A stretch of DNA of 64,000 nucleotides from Aggregatilinea lenta (lineage in GTDB: Bacteria; Chloroflexota; Anaerolineae; Aggregatilineales; Aggregatilineaceae). Below, piece after piece: positions 34,584-43,228 of this stretch. The first letter of the stretch is position 1. Each line of letters starts with the position of its first letter. The notes beneath the pieces were generated by a model. It had not been told where the DNA came from. It was given only the letters and a program-made list of their open reading frames with translations, and ran no database searches. The stretch covers positions 992,001 through 1,056,000 of the forward strand of contig NZ_BFCB01000003.1 in assembly GCF_003569045.1 (NCBI RefSeq). The letters are read 5' to 3'. The position numbers were made by a program, and so were the translations under genes.

Positions 34584-35801
34584 TTAATGCGGCGGCTGCG
34601 GGGAATGCTCGGCCAACCGCAGCAGCGTGTGCAGCAGCACGTTTCCCGCGTTGATCACGTCCCGGTCGTGCGTGAACTCTCTTGGGTTGTGGCTGATGCC
34701 GCCCACCGACGGCACGAAGAACATCGCGCTGGGCGTGAAGCGGCTCAGGTTTTGCGTATCGTGCCCGGCGAAGCTCATCAGGCGTGTATGCGATAGGCCG
34801 AGCGCGTCCGCCGACGTCTCGATGGCCGCGATCACGCGCTCGTCCAGCGCGGCGGGCGCGACGCCGCCCAGCGCCTCGACCGTCAGCGTCAGGCCGTGCT
34901 GCCGCGCAGCATCGTCCGCCAGTGCGAGCACGGCGTTTTCCATCTCGTCCAGTTGGGCGGCGGTGCCGTGCCGGAATTCGAGCGCCAGCCGCGCCCGGCC
35001 CGGTACGATGTTATGCGCGCCGGGCGTGACGGTCAGACTGCCGCAGTTCACCACGCCGGGCGAAAAGCGGTCCATCGTCAGCGATTTTGCCGCCTGCACG
35101 AAGGCCGATGCACCCCAGAGGGCGTCCGCGCGCCGGTCCATCGACGTCGTACCGGAATGCGCCGCCTGCCCGGCGAAGGTCAGCCAGAAGTCCCGGATGC
35201 CGACGATGTGCGTCACCGCGCCGAGGTCGATCCCGCGCTGTTCGAGGCGCGTGCCCTGCTCGACGTGGACCTCGACGAACGCGAGGTAGTCCCGCGCGTC
35301 GCGCCCCGCCGCCACGATCGAATCCGGCGTCAGCCCGGCGGCACCGAGCATGCCCGCTGCGGACGCCAGCGCCTCGCGGGTCAGGCTCCCGGTTAGCGCG
35401 CGGCTGCCTAACATGCTGAAGACGGCGCCTTCCTCGTCGGTGAACGAGATCGCTTCCAGCCGCACGGGCAGATCGATCCCGGCCTCCGCGATCGTGCGCA
35501 GCGCTTCCAGCGCGCACAGCACGCCCAGCGCGCCGTCGTAGCGCCCACCGTCCGGCACGCTATCCAGGTGCGATCCCGTCAGGATCGTGGGGCCGCTCTC
35601 GCCGAGCACGGCGGATAGATTGCCCGCGCCGTCGTCACTGGAGCGCAGCCCGGCGTCCTGCGCGCGCTGCCGGAACCACGCCCGCCCGGCCCGGTCCGAC
35701 TCCGATAGCGCCGTGCGCGACACGCCGCCGTCCGCCGTCGCGCCGATGGTCGCCAGCGCATGGAGGTCGTCCAGAAGCCGCGGTCCGTTAATGTGAAGCA
35801 T
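34584..35801 (-). CDS. M20-family amidohydrolase (N-carbamoyl-amino-acid / allantoate amidohydrolase type)
   Basis: 405 residues. Zinc-dependent peptidase-fold enzyme that removes carbamoyl or ureido groups. Metal-site blocks: GSHLDSVPDGGRYDGALG, SFTDEEG, VEVHVEQG, and near the end SVGGISHNPREFT; the dimerisation-domain block AGQAAHSGTTSMDRRAD is also present. The start is ATG 35801 with AAGGAT upstream. It faces the SDR gene and is divergent from an oligopeptide-type transporter operon, so it may process imported amides (inference). Confidence 0.9.
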   Translation of the reverse strand: MLHINGPRLLDDLHALATIGATADGGVSRTALSESDRAGRAWFRQRAQDAGLRSSDDGAGNLSAVLGESGPTILTGSHLDSVPDGGRYDGALGVLCALEALRTIAEAGIDLPVRLEAISFTDEEGAVFSMLGSRALTGSLTREALASAAGMLGAAGLTPDSIVAAGRDARDYLAFVEVHVEQGTRLEQRGIDLGAVTHIVGIRDFWLTFAGQAAHSGTTSMDRRADALWGASAFVQAAKSLTMDRFSPGVVNCGSLTVTPGAHNIVPGRARLALEFRHGTAAQLDEMENAVLALADDAARQHGLTLTVEALGGVAPAALDERVIAAIETSADALGLSHTRLMSFAGHDTQNLSRFTPSAMFFVPSVGGISHNPREFTHDRDVINAGNVLLHTLLRLAEHSPQPPH

Positions 35802-36218
35802 TGTAAATCCTTCCGATGTGAGGCGAACACGCCGGAGCTTACGCCGGGAAATGGGAGTTTTGCACAATCGATTTTATGCCCTATAATAATAATCACATTG
35901 AGACTTATTTAAACTTAATAGCAAAATAACGCGCGTCAAACAATCCTTGCAGTTTCCCGATTAACTAGTTTTTCCGCTTGAATGCGTAGTGTTGTAATTC
36001 GGTTTTAATTCCCTGATTGCGGCGTCCAGCGCCGTGCGCATTGAATCTCGTCGTCTATCTCCGCTGTTGTAGCCGTATTTTGCCGTTGGTATGCCGGTAA
36101 CGCGCTGACTATTCCCGTGGATGCGATTTGCGTCGCAGCTCAGGCCTGCCTATTGAGATGTCCTGGCACTTTCGCCGCCAGCAACTCTTTTTCGTTTCAC
36201 ACCATAGGAGGAAAGCTG
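35802..36218. other. AT-rich divergent control region (417 bp)
   Basis: No gene. The left half is strikingly AT-rich for this genome (around 35870-35940) with several TATAAT-like hexamers on both strands. On the + strand a weak promoter TTGTAG-N17-TATGCC ends near 36095. The region presumably drives the amidohydrolase and the transporter operon; I could not fix the exact start sites. Confidence 0.4.
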
Positions 36219-37748
36219 ATGAAACGCATCGGAATCGTGGTCGCCGTCTTACTGGTGGCGGTCCTATTCCTCGTCGCGCTTGCGCCCAGCTTCGCGCAGG
36301 ACGACGCCCAGTCCGGGGGAACGCTGCGAGCCGCGTTCCAAAATGAATGGGTGAGTTTGGACCCGCACACCACCAGCTCTTATTCCAGCTATCAGATTTT
36401 GAACAACGTCCTCGATGGCCTGACCTTCTTTGACGATGACCTCAATCTGGTCCCCTGGCTGGCGGAATCGTGGGAGCAGTCGGAAGACGGCCTGACCTGG
36501 ACGCTGCACCTGCGCCAGGGCGTGATGTTCAGCAATGGGCGGGAGATGACCGCCGACGACGTGAAGTGGAGCTGGGACCGCCTGATCGACCCGGCGACCG
36601 GTTCGGGTAATGCCGCGCGTGTTGGCCCGCCCGAAACGGTGATCGAGGTTGTCGATCCGTATACCGTCTCGGTGACTCACCCCGAACCGTTCGGTATCTT
36701 CCCGCAGTCGATCGGCTTTGACAAGGCGTCGGGCATCATGGCGCCCGAAAGCGTCGGCGAAGACGGCACCGTGCAGATCCCGATCGGCACTGGCCCGTTC
36801 ATGATCACCGAGGTGGAAGGCACCACGCGCATCCTGCTCGAAAAGAACCCGTACTACTGGCAGGAAGGGTTGCCCTACCTGGACGCCATCGAGATCAGCC
36901 CGATCCCTGACGATACCGTGCGCGAAGTCGCGCTGCGCGGCGGCGAAGTGGACTGGGTGCTGGCGATTGCGCCCCAGAGCTTTGACACGCTGCAGTCCGA
37001 AGAGGGCATCGTGGTGGATACCGCGCCGCAGCTCTCCTATGACTACATTGGCCTCAACGTGACGCGCGAGCCGTTCGACGACGCGCGCGTGCGGCAGGCC
37101 ATCGCACTGTCCCTGGACCGCGACCAGTTGTGCGCAGTCGGCTTCTTCGGCCTGTGCGAGTCGCTTCAAGGCCCGATTGGTACGGGCAGCCCGTGGTACT
37201 TCGACTATATGCCTTACGATCAGGACATCGACGCGGCGAAGGCCCTGCTGGCCGATGCCGGATACCCGGATGGCTTCGACATGGAGCTGATGCCGACCAC
37301 GCAGTATGGCGAAACCGAACGCGCAGCGACCGTGCTCCAGCAGCAATTGGCGCAGATCGGCATCAACGCGACGGTGAACTCGCTCGAATGGTCGGAGTGG
37401 CTCGAAAAAGAGGGTAACTTCGAGTACGACGCGTACATCTGCAACTGGAACGGCCTGATCGACGCCGACCAGTACTACTACCTGCAGCACCACACGGGGC
37501 TGTACTTCAACTTCACCGGCTACAGCAATCCTGAGTTCGACGATCTGGTCGACGAGGGCCGCTCGCTGAGCGAATTCGACGAGCGCTACGGCATCTACGA
37601 GCAGGCCAACCAGATCCTGGTTGACGACGCGCCGTACGTCTACATGTACAACAAGCTCGAGATCCGCGCTTACCGCGACTACGTCAAGGGCTTCGCCGTG
37701 CGTCCGGATCAGGCCAACAACTTCTGGACGGTCTGGCTGGACCAGTAG
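36219..37748 (+). CDS. Peptide/nickel-type ABC transporter substrate-binding protein (SBP family 5)
   Basis: 509 residues. Signal peptide MKRIGIVVAVLLVAVLF... ending near SFAQDD; no lipobox. Family 5 blocks: WVSLDPHTTSS, LAESWEQSEDGLTWTLHLRQGVMFSNG, TADDVKWSWDRL, ALSLDRDQL. Imports oligopeptides or other compounds with the DppB/DppC-type permeases downstream. ATG 36219 follows AGGAGGAAAG. Confidence 0.93.
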   Translation: MKRIGIVVAVLLVAVLFLVALAPSFAQDDAQSGGTLRAAFQNEWVSLDPHTTSSYSSYQILNNVLDGLTFFDDDLNLVPWLAESWEQSEDGLTWTLHLRQGVMFSNGREMTADDVKWSWDRLIDPATGSGNAARVGPPETVIEVVDPYTVSVTHPEPFGIFPQSIGFDKASGIMAPESVGEDGTVQIPIGTGPFMITEVEGTTRILLEKNPYYWQEGLPYLDAIEISPIPDDTVREVALRGGEVDWVLAIAPQSFDTLQSEEGIVVDTAPQLSYDYIGLNVTREPFDDARVRQAIALSLDRDQLCAVGFFGLCESLQGPIGTGSPWYFDYMPYDQDIDAAKALLADAGYPDGFDMELMPTTQYGETERAATVLQQQLAQIGINATVNSLEWSEWLEKEGNFEYDAYICNWNGLIDADQYYYLQHHTGLYFNFTGYSNPEFDDLVDEGRSLSEFDERYGIYEQANQILVDDAPYVYMYNKLEIRAYRDYVKGFAVRPDQANNFWTVWLDQ

Positions 37749-37764
37749 CAACACTGCGTTCACT

Positions 37765-37791
37765 CAGGGACAAGCCCCGCGCTTGTCCCTG
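37765..37791 (+). promoter_or_regulatory. Intercistronic hairpin after SBP gene
   Basis: 11-bp stem CAGGGACAAGC/GCTTGTCCCTG with a 5-base loop and no T-run, between the binding-protein and permease genes. Confidence 0.6.
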
Positions 37792-37816
37792 GTGATTCTC
37801 GATGGGGCAGTAGATC

Positions 37817-38764
37817 ATGAACTTTCGCTACATCGTGCAGCGGCTGGTGTTTGCGGTGTTTGTCATCGTCGGCGTGACGTTTCTGGCGTTCGCCATCGTG
37901 CGCGGCGTGGGCGGCGACCCGGCGCGCGTCAAGCTGGGCGTGACCGCCACCGAGGAGAACGTCGCGGCGCAGCGCGAGCGCATGGGGCTGAACCGCCCAT
38001 TCCTGGTGCAGTACGGCGACTGGCTGCTGGGCGTCGTGCAGGGCGATTTTGGGCAGAGCCTGATCACCGACCAGCGCATCGGCCCGCAGCTCGAACAGCG
38101 CCTACCCGCTACGCTCCAACTTGGCGCGGCGGCGATCCTCATCGGCATGCTCATCGCCTTCCCGCTCGGCATCCTCGCCGCGCTGCGATCCGGCTCCAAA
38201 GTCGATATGGCGGTGTCGCTCTTCAGCCAGTTGGGCATGTCCATCCCGGACTTCTGGATGGGCATTTTGCTGGTGCTGCTGTTTTCGCTCCAGTTCGGCG
38301 TGCTGCCGCCCAGCGGTTACACGCCGATCGACGACTCCTTCCGCGAGTGGCTGCGGCACCTGATCCTGCCCGCGCTCACCGCCGGGCTGATCAGCGGCGC
38401 GATCCAGACGCGCTTCATCCGCAGCGCCATGCTCGAAGTGCTGCGCGCCAACTACATCCAGACGGCGCGCGCCAAGGGCCTGCGCGAGCGCACCGTCGTC
38501 GTGCGCCATGCCGTGCGCGCGGCGCTGGTCAACATCGTCACGATCCTGGGGCTGCAAATGACCGCGCTGCTGAGTTCCGTGGTCGTGGTGGAGATCACCT
38601 TCGCGTTCCCCGGCATCGGCTGGCTGGCGCTGAACGCCGTGCTTGACCGCGATTACCCGCTGCTGCTGGCGACGGTCTTCGTCATCGGCGTGATCGTGAC
38701 GCTGGTCAATCTGGTGATCGACCTGCTGTACTTCTTCCTCGATCCGCGCATCGAATTCGCCTGA
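37817..38764 (+). CDS. Oligopeptide-type ABC transporter permease (DppB/OppB family)
   Basis: 315 residues, six membrane segments, N-terminal block MNFRYIVQRLVFAVFVIVGV and the C-terminal EAA-like region ANYIQTARAKGLRERTVVVRHAVR. Acts with the DppC-type permease at 39916-40818. A DUF1028 gene begins 4 bp after its stop and separates the two permease genes. Confidence 0.93.
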   Translation: MNFRYIVQRLVFAVFVIVGVTFLAFAIVRGVGGDPARVKLGVTATEENVAAQRERMGLNRPFLVQYGDWLLGVVQGDFGQSLITDQRIGPQLEQRLPATLQLGAAAILIGMLIAFPLGILAALRSGSKVDMAVSLFSQLGMSIPDFWMGILLVLLFSLQFGVLPPSGYTPIDDSFREWLRHLILPALTAGLISGAIQTRFIRSAMLEVLRANYIQTARAKGLRERTVVVRHAVRAALVNIVTILGLQMTALLSSVVVVEITFAFPGIGWLALNAVLDRDYPLLLATVFVIGVIVTLVNLVIDLLYFFLDPRIEFA

Positions 38765-38768
38765 GCCG

Positions 38769-39668
38769 ATGACCTACTCGATTATCGCACGCGATCCCGA
38801 CACCGGGCAGATGGGGGTTGCCGTCCAGACGTTCAACTTCGCGACGGGCACGTGGGTGCCCTGGGCGGAAGGCGGCGTCGGCGCGGTGGCGACGCAGGCC
38901 CTCGCGGACCGGCGCTACGGCTTCATGGGCCTGGACCTGATGCGCGGCGGGCTGGCGGCGGAGGCGGCGCTGCGGGCGCTGCTGGCCGACGACGACGGGC
39001 GCGACTTCCGGCAGGTGTCCATGCTCGACCGGCACGGCGGCATCGCCACGCACACCGGCGCGCGCTGCTTCCCGCACGCGGGCAGCTATCAGGGCGCGAC
39101 CTTCTGCACGCAGGCCAACATGATGGCGCGCGGCACGGTCTGGGGCGCGATGGCGGCGGCGTTCGAGGCGGCGCGGGGCGATCTGGCCGAGCGGATTCTG
39201 GCGGCGATGGACGCGGCCCAGGCGGAGGGTGGCGACCTGCGCGGCCAGCAGACCGCCGCGCTGCTGATCGTGGACCGGGAGCCGGTCCGCGTGCCGCTGG
39301 TGGACATTCGGGTCGATCACCATCCGCGCCCGCTGGATGAGCTGCGGCGCATGCTGCGGCTGCACCGCGCCTACAGCGCCGAGGGTGCGGTCGCCGAGGT
39401 GGTCGCGGCGGGCGACCTGAACGCGGCGCAAACCTTATTGGACCGCATTGGCGCGCTCGCGCCGGACGAGCCGTATTTGCAGTACCTGCGCGCGCTGCAT
39501 CTGGCCGCGTGGCTCGACGCCGAGGCGGAAGCGCTGGACATTCTGCGCGGGCTGATCGCGGCGCGCCCCGTGTGGCGCGAATACCTGGCGCGCGAAGCGG
39601 CGGTCGACAATTTCGGCGTCGCGGGATTGGGTGCGCGGCTGCTCGCCGCGCTGGATCGACGGGACTAG
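38769..39668 (+). CDS. DUF1028 family protein (Ntn-hydrolase-like)
   Basis: 299 residues. N-terminal MTYSIIARDPDTGQMGVAVQ and GVGAVATQA are diagnostic of DUF1028, whose members resemble N-terminal nucleophile hydrolases and often sit next to peptide transporters and peptidases. A C-terminal extension (residues about 215-299) looks helical and TPR-like. Biochemical function unproven; peptide or amide hydrolysis inside the cell fits the operon. It lies between two permease genes, 4 bp from the first. Confidence 0.85.
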   Translation: MTYSIIARDPDTGQMGVAVQTFNFATGTWVPWAEGGVGAVATQALADRRYGFMGLDLMRGGLAAEAALRALLADDDGRDFRQVSMLDRHGGIATHTGARCFPHAGSYQGATFCTQANMMARGTVWGAMAAAFEAARGDLAERILAAMDAAQAEGGDLRGQQTAALLIVDREPVRVPLVDIRVDHHPRPLDELRRMLRLHRAYSAEGAVAEVVAAGDLNAAQTLLDRIGALAPDEPYLQYLRALHLAAWLDAEAEALDILRGLIAARPVWREYLAREAAVDNFGVAGLGARLLAALDRRD

Positions 39669-39750
39669 CGGGTGCGCATTCCCTAACCCATTTCCCCGCG
39701 CAGGCAGAAAAGCAGGGATCAGGGAAAAGCAAGAGCGAAAAAGCACAGGT

Positions 39751-39772
39751 CGGGCGGAGCAAGCCCCGCCCC
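39751..39772 (+). repeat. Dispersed GC-rich repeat, short form (second copy)
   Basis: Near-identical to 10220-10241; folds on CGGGCGG/CCGCCC-type arms. Confidence 0.5.
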
Positions 39773-39791
39773 TACGGATCACGCGTAATCT

Positions 39792-39858
39792 GCTTGTCTC
39801 CCCTCTCCAATCTGGATTGGAGAGGGGAAGCGAGCGAAAGCGAGCAGGGGTGAGGTCT
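39792..39858 (-). repeat. Dispersed intergenic repeat, AGACCTCACCCC...GACAAGC family, copy 2 (inverted)
   Basis: On the - strand it starts AGACCTCACCCCTG and ends GGAGAGGGGAGACAAGC, as in copy 1. It contains a perfect hairpin, 13-bp arms CCCCTCTCCAATC at 39800-39812 and 39815-39827 around TG. Confidence 0.65.
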
Positions 39859-39915
39859 ATTTTTTAGCGCCTAGAGTACATTGCTGGTTGCACGACTTTC
39901 GGAGAAGATACCTCG

Positions 39916-40818
39916 ATGACGGCGGCTGAAGTGGTCTCTTTACGCACCGAACAAGATGAGAAGGTGAAGGCGACCAGCCTGTGGCGCGAGGCCGCGCGGC
40001 GCTTTGTGCGCCACCCGGTCGGCATGGCGGGTGCGGTCCTGGTCACGCTCCTGATCTTCACGGCCCTGGCCGGACCCACGCTCGCACCCCACGACCCGAA
40101 CGAGTTCGTGGATTTCGCTGCGCGCTTCGCCGATCCGTCCCGCGCCTACCCGATGGGCCTGGACGACTTCGGGCGCGACATCTTCAGCCGCATCATCTAC
40201 GGCGCGCGGGTGTCGCTGCGGGTGGGTATCATCGCGGTCAGCATCGCGGCGGTGATCGGCACGGTGCTGGGCATGATCGCGGGCTTCACCAATCGCCTGC
40301 TGGACGAGATCATCATGCGGCTGATGGACATTCTGTTCGCGTTCCCGTCGATTCTGCTGGCGATTGCGATCATGGCCGCGTTGGGTAAGGGCGTGACGAA
40401 CGCGATGATCGCCATCGGCGTGGTGTACATCCCCATCTTCGCGCGCATCGCGCGCGGCGCGACGCTCTCCGTCAAGGAGGAGGACTTCATCCTCGCCTCG
40501 CGCGCGATTGGGGCCAGGGACCGGCATATTCTGCGCGCCCACATCTTCCCTAACATCGTGTCCCCGATCATCGTGGAGGTCACGCTGAGCCTGTCGTTTG
40601 CGATTCTGGCGGAGGCGGCGTTGAGTTTCTTCGGGTTGGGCACACAGATCCCCGATCCGAGCTGGGGGCGTATGCTGAAGGAAGGCCAGACGTTTTACCA
40701 GCAGTCGATCTGGATGAGCATCTTCCCCGGCCTGGCGATCATGCTGACCGTCATGGGCTTCAACTTCCTGGGGGATGGACTGCGTGACGCGCTCGATCCC
40801 AAGCTGAAGAACGGCTGA
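39916..40818 (+). CDS. Oligopeptide-type ABC transporter permease (DppC/OppC family)
   Basis: 300 residues. Cytoplasmic N-terminus (about 40 residues with the FVRHPVGMAG block), then six membrane segments, GLDDFGRDIFSRIIYGARVSL and the EAA-like region FILASRAIGARDRHILRAHIFPN. GGAGAAG precedes ATG 39916. The two ATPase genes normally following (DppD, DppF) are absent; a membrane spermidine-synthase-like gene follows after 9 bp. Confidence 0.93.
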   Translation: MTAAEVVSLRTEQDEKVKATSLWREAARRFVRHPVGMAGAVLVTLLIFTALAGPTLAPHDPNEFVDFAARFADPSRAYPMGLDDFGRDIFSRIIYGARVSLRVGIIAVSIAAVIGTVLGMIAGFTNRLLDEIIMRLMDILFAFPSILLAIAIMAALGKGVTNAMIAIGVVYIPIFARIARGATLSVKEEDFILASRAIGARDRHILRAHIFPNIVSPIIVEVTLSLSFAILAEAALSFFGLGTQIPDPSWGRMLKEGQTFYQQSIWMSIFPGLAIMLTVMGFNFLGDGLRDALDPKLKNG

Positions 40819-40827
40819 CCGGCCCTG

Positions 40828-43053
40828 ATGACATCCCGACCGAACGCCCTTCAACTGGCAGGGCTGGCGCTGCTGTCGTGCGGCAGTCTCGCCCTGGAAA
40901 TCGCGCTGACGCGCCTGCTTGCGACGATTTATTACCCGCAATACGTGTTCGTGGCGATCTCGCTGGCGGTGCTGGGCATCGGCCTGGGCGCGGCGCTGGC
41001 ATCATGGCGACCTGCGTGGGTCCGGCGCGTGCCGGTTGCCGCCACGATGAGCCTCGCCGGGCTGGGTGCGCTGATCCTGGTCGCGGTCGTCGTGCTGGCC
41101 GCCGCCGCCGATCTGCGCCCGCTGGTCTTCGCGCTCACCACGCTGCCTTACCTGTGTACCGGCGTGGCACTCACGGCGATCTTCAGCCTCGCGTCGGGTG
41201 ACAGCCCGCGCCTGTACATGGCCGATTTACTCGGCGCGGGCGCGGGGGCGGTGCTGGCGATCCCGCTGCTGAACGCCTTGGGCGCACTAAACGGCGCGCT
41301 GGCCGCCGCCGTGCTGCTGAGTCTGAGCGGAATCCTGTGGCAGCGCCGCGCCCTGCCTGTGGTCCTGACTGTGGGTATCGCGCTGGCGCTGGCCGGGAAC
41401 CTTGCCGCCGGGTGGCTCGCGCTCGACATGTCCGATCTGGGCACGAACAAGCCGGTCGAGGCCAGCCTCGCGGACGGCGCGTTGATCGCAACCGAATGGG
41501 ACTCGTTCGCCCGGACCGATCTGATCGATCCCGGCGAAGGACGGCCTTACCAGCTCTACGTCGACGGTGCGGCGGGGTCGGTGATGCCGCCGGCGGGCAT
41601 CGATCAGGCGCTGCTGCGCGACATCGGATTCTTCCCGTTCGCGACGGCCCAGCCCGAACGCGTGTTGGTGATCGGGCCTGGCGGCGGGCTAGACGTGTGG
41701 TTCGGGCTGCAAAGCGGCGCGCGCGAGATCGTCGCCGTGGAGGTGAATCCGGCCAGCGTGGATCTGGTGAAGTCGTACGCGGATTACAACGGCGACCTGT
41801 ACGGCCAGCCCAATGTGCGCGTCGAGGTAGACGAGGGGCGCAGCGTGCTGCGGCGCGAGAACCGCGATTATGACCTGATCTTCCTCTCGCAGGTGGTCAC
41901 GTCTACGGCAGAGCGCAGCGGCTATGTGCTGTCCGAAAGCACGATCTACACCGTCGAGGCATTCGGCGATTACCTCGATCACCTGCGGCCCGACGGCCAG
42001 ATCGCGCTCAAGCTGTACGACGAGCCGACGCTGACGCGCGCGCTGTCGGTGGCGGTTGCCGCGTTCAACGCGCGCGGCCTGTCGGACGCCGAGGCGCTGG
42101 CGCACGTTGAGATTTACGTCGATTCCAGCGCGGACCCGGCCATTCCGCTGCTGGTGGTGCGCGCCACGCCGTTCACGCGCAACGAGGCGCTGGCGGATGG
42201 TGCGGTGGCGGTTGAAGTGGGGTTCGATCCGCTGTTTCTGCCGCAGGTGCTGGCCGACGCGCCCTTCGACGCGATCGAGGCGGGCACGACGGACTTCGAT
42301 ACGCTCATCGACGAGGCGGGGATCGACCTCTCCGCGCCGACGGACGACCGCCCATTCTTCTTCCAGTTCGAGCGCGGCCTGCCGGATACGCTGGCGCGCC
42401 TGCTGCTCGGCATCATCGCGCTGATCGCAGTCGGTGGGGCGCTGCTGATCCTCGTGCAGCGGCGCTCCGCGTCCACAGGGTACGCGTGGTCGCCGCTCTA
42501 TTTCGCCGCGTTGGGCGCGGGGTTCATCAGCATCGAGACGACCGTCATCCAGCAGACGCGCCTGTTCCTCGGCCATCCCACCCTGGCGGTGACGACGGTC
42601 CTGGCGGTGATGCTGGTCGGCGGCGGCCTCGGCAGTTGGATGGCCGGGCGCTGGATCGAGGCCAAACCGGGCCGCGTCCCGGCGCTGCCTGCCGCCGGCG
42701 TGGCGCTGGTGCTGGTGTTCTGGGCGCTCACCTGGCCGGTCATCGGCGACAGCTTCCAGACGGCGGGGCAGGCGCTACGCGTGACGATGGCAGCCGTTAC
42801 GCTGCTGCCGCTGGCGCTGCTGATGGGCATGCCGTTCCCGCTGGGCTTAAAGGCGCTGGACGGGGCAGGCGCGCGGCGGATCCCGCTGGCGTGGGCGGTC
42901 AACGGCATCGCGACCGTCTTCGGCTCGGTGGGTGCGACGGCGCTGGCGATGCTGGCCGGGTTCAACAGCGTGCTGGTCGCCAGCGCGGTGGTGTATCTGC
43001 TGGCCGGGCTGCTCGCGCGGTGGGCGGTTGCGCCGCCCACCGTGGAAGTGTAG
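40828..43053 (+). CDS. Membrane-embedded spermidine synthase-like protein
   Basis: 741 residues. N-terminal group of about six membrane segments (residues 1-205), a soluble Rossmann methyltransferase-like domain of the spermidine-synthase type (VLVIGPGGGLDVW near 280, IVAVEVNP near 308, and DYDLIFLSQV near 350), then a C-terminal group of six or more membrane segments. Such proteins are widespread but uncharacterised; polyamine transfer is not shown. It starts 9 bp after the permease gene, so is co-transcribed with the transporter, which is an unusual place for it. Confidence 0.82.
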   Translation: MTSRPNALQLAGLALLSCGSLALEIALTRLLATIYYPQYVFVAISLAVLGIGLGAALASWRPAWVRRVPVAATMSLAGLGALILVAVVVLAAAADLRPLVFALTTLPYLCTGVALTAIFSLASGDSPRLYMADLLGAGAGAVLAIPLLNALGALNGALAAAVLLSLSGILWQRRALPVVLTVGIALALAGNLAAGWLALDMSDLGTNKPVEASLADGALIATEWDSFARTDLIDPGEGRPYQLYVDGAAGSVMPPAGIDQALLRDIGFFPFATAQPERVLVIGPGGGLDVWFGLQSGAREIVAVEVNPASVDLVKSYADYNGDLYGQPNVRVEVDEGRSVLRRENRDYDLIFLSQVVTSTAERSGYVLSESTIYTVEAFGDYLDHLRPDGQIALKLYDEPTLTRALSVAVAAFNARGLSDAEALAHVEIYVDSSADPAIPLLVVRATPFTRNEALADGAVAVEVGFDPLFLPQVLADAPFDAIEAGTTDFDTLIDEAGIDLSAPTDDRPFFFQFERGLPDTLARLLLGIIALIAVGGALLILVQRRSASTGYAWSPLYFAALGAGFISIETTVIQQTRLFLGHPTLAVTTVLAVMLVGGGLGSWMAGRWIEAKPGRVPALPAAGVALVLVFWALTWPVIGDSFQTAGQALRVTMAAVTLLPLALLMGMPFPLGLKALDGAGARRIPLAWAVNGIATVFGSVGATALAMLAGFNSVLVASAVVYLLAGLLARWAVAPPTVEV

Positions 43054-43173
43054 AACGTTATGACCTTACAGTCCCCATCCCCGGTGCCTTCCCCCATGCA
43101 AAGCAATTGAGACGGCGGTTTTGCCGCTCAAAAAGCGCATAACACGCTTTAGCTCTGCGTTTTCTCGAAACGA

Positions 43174-43203
43174 CAAAAAATCCCCAGGTTTTGTCTGGGG
43201 ATT
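43174..43203 (-). terminator. Rho-independent terminator of the glycyl-radical operon
   Basis: On the - strand: stem AATCCCCAG/CTGGGGATT with a 7-base loop, directly followed by TTTTTTG. It ends the 43-56 kb - strand operon. Confidence 0.88.
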
Positions 43204-43228
43204 CTGGTGGGTTGCGACACTCAGCAGG

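Noticed and set aside
36264-37763. Open frame of 499 codons antisense to the family 5 binding protein
   Set aside because: Shadow of a clear secreted binding protein.
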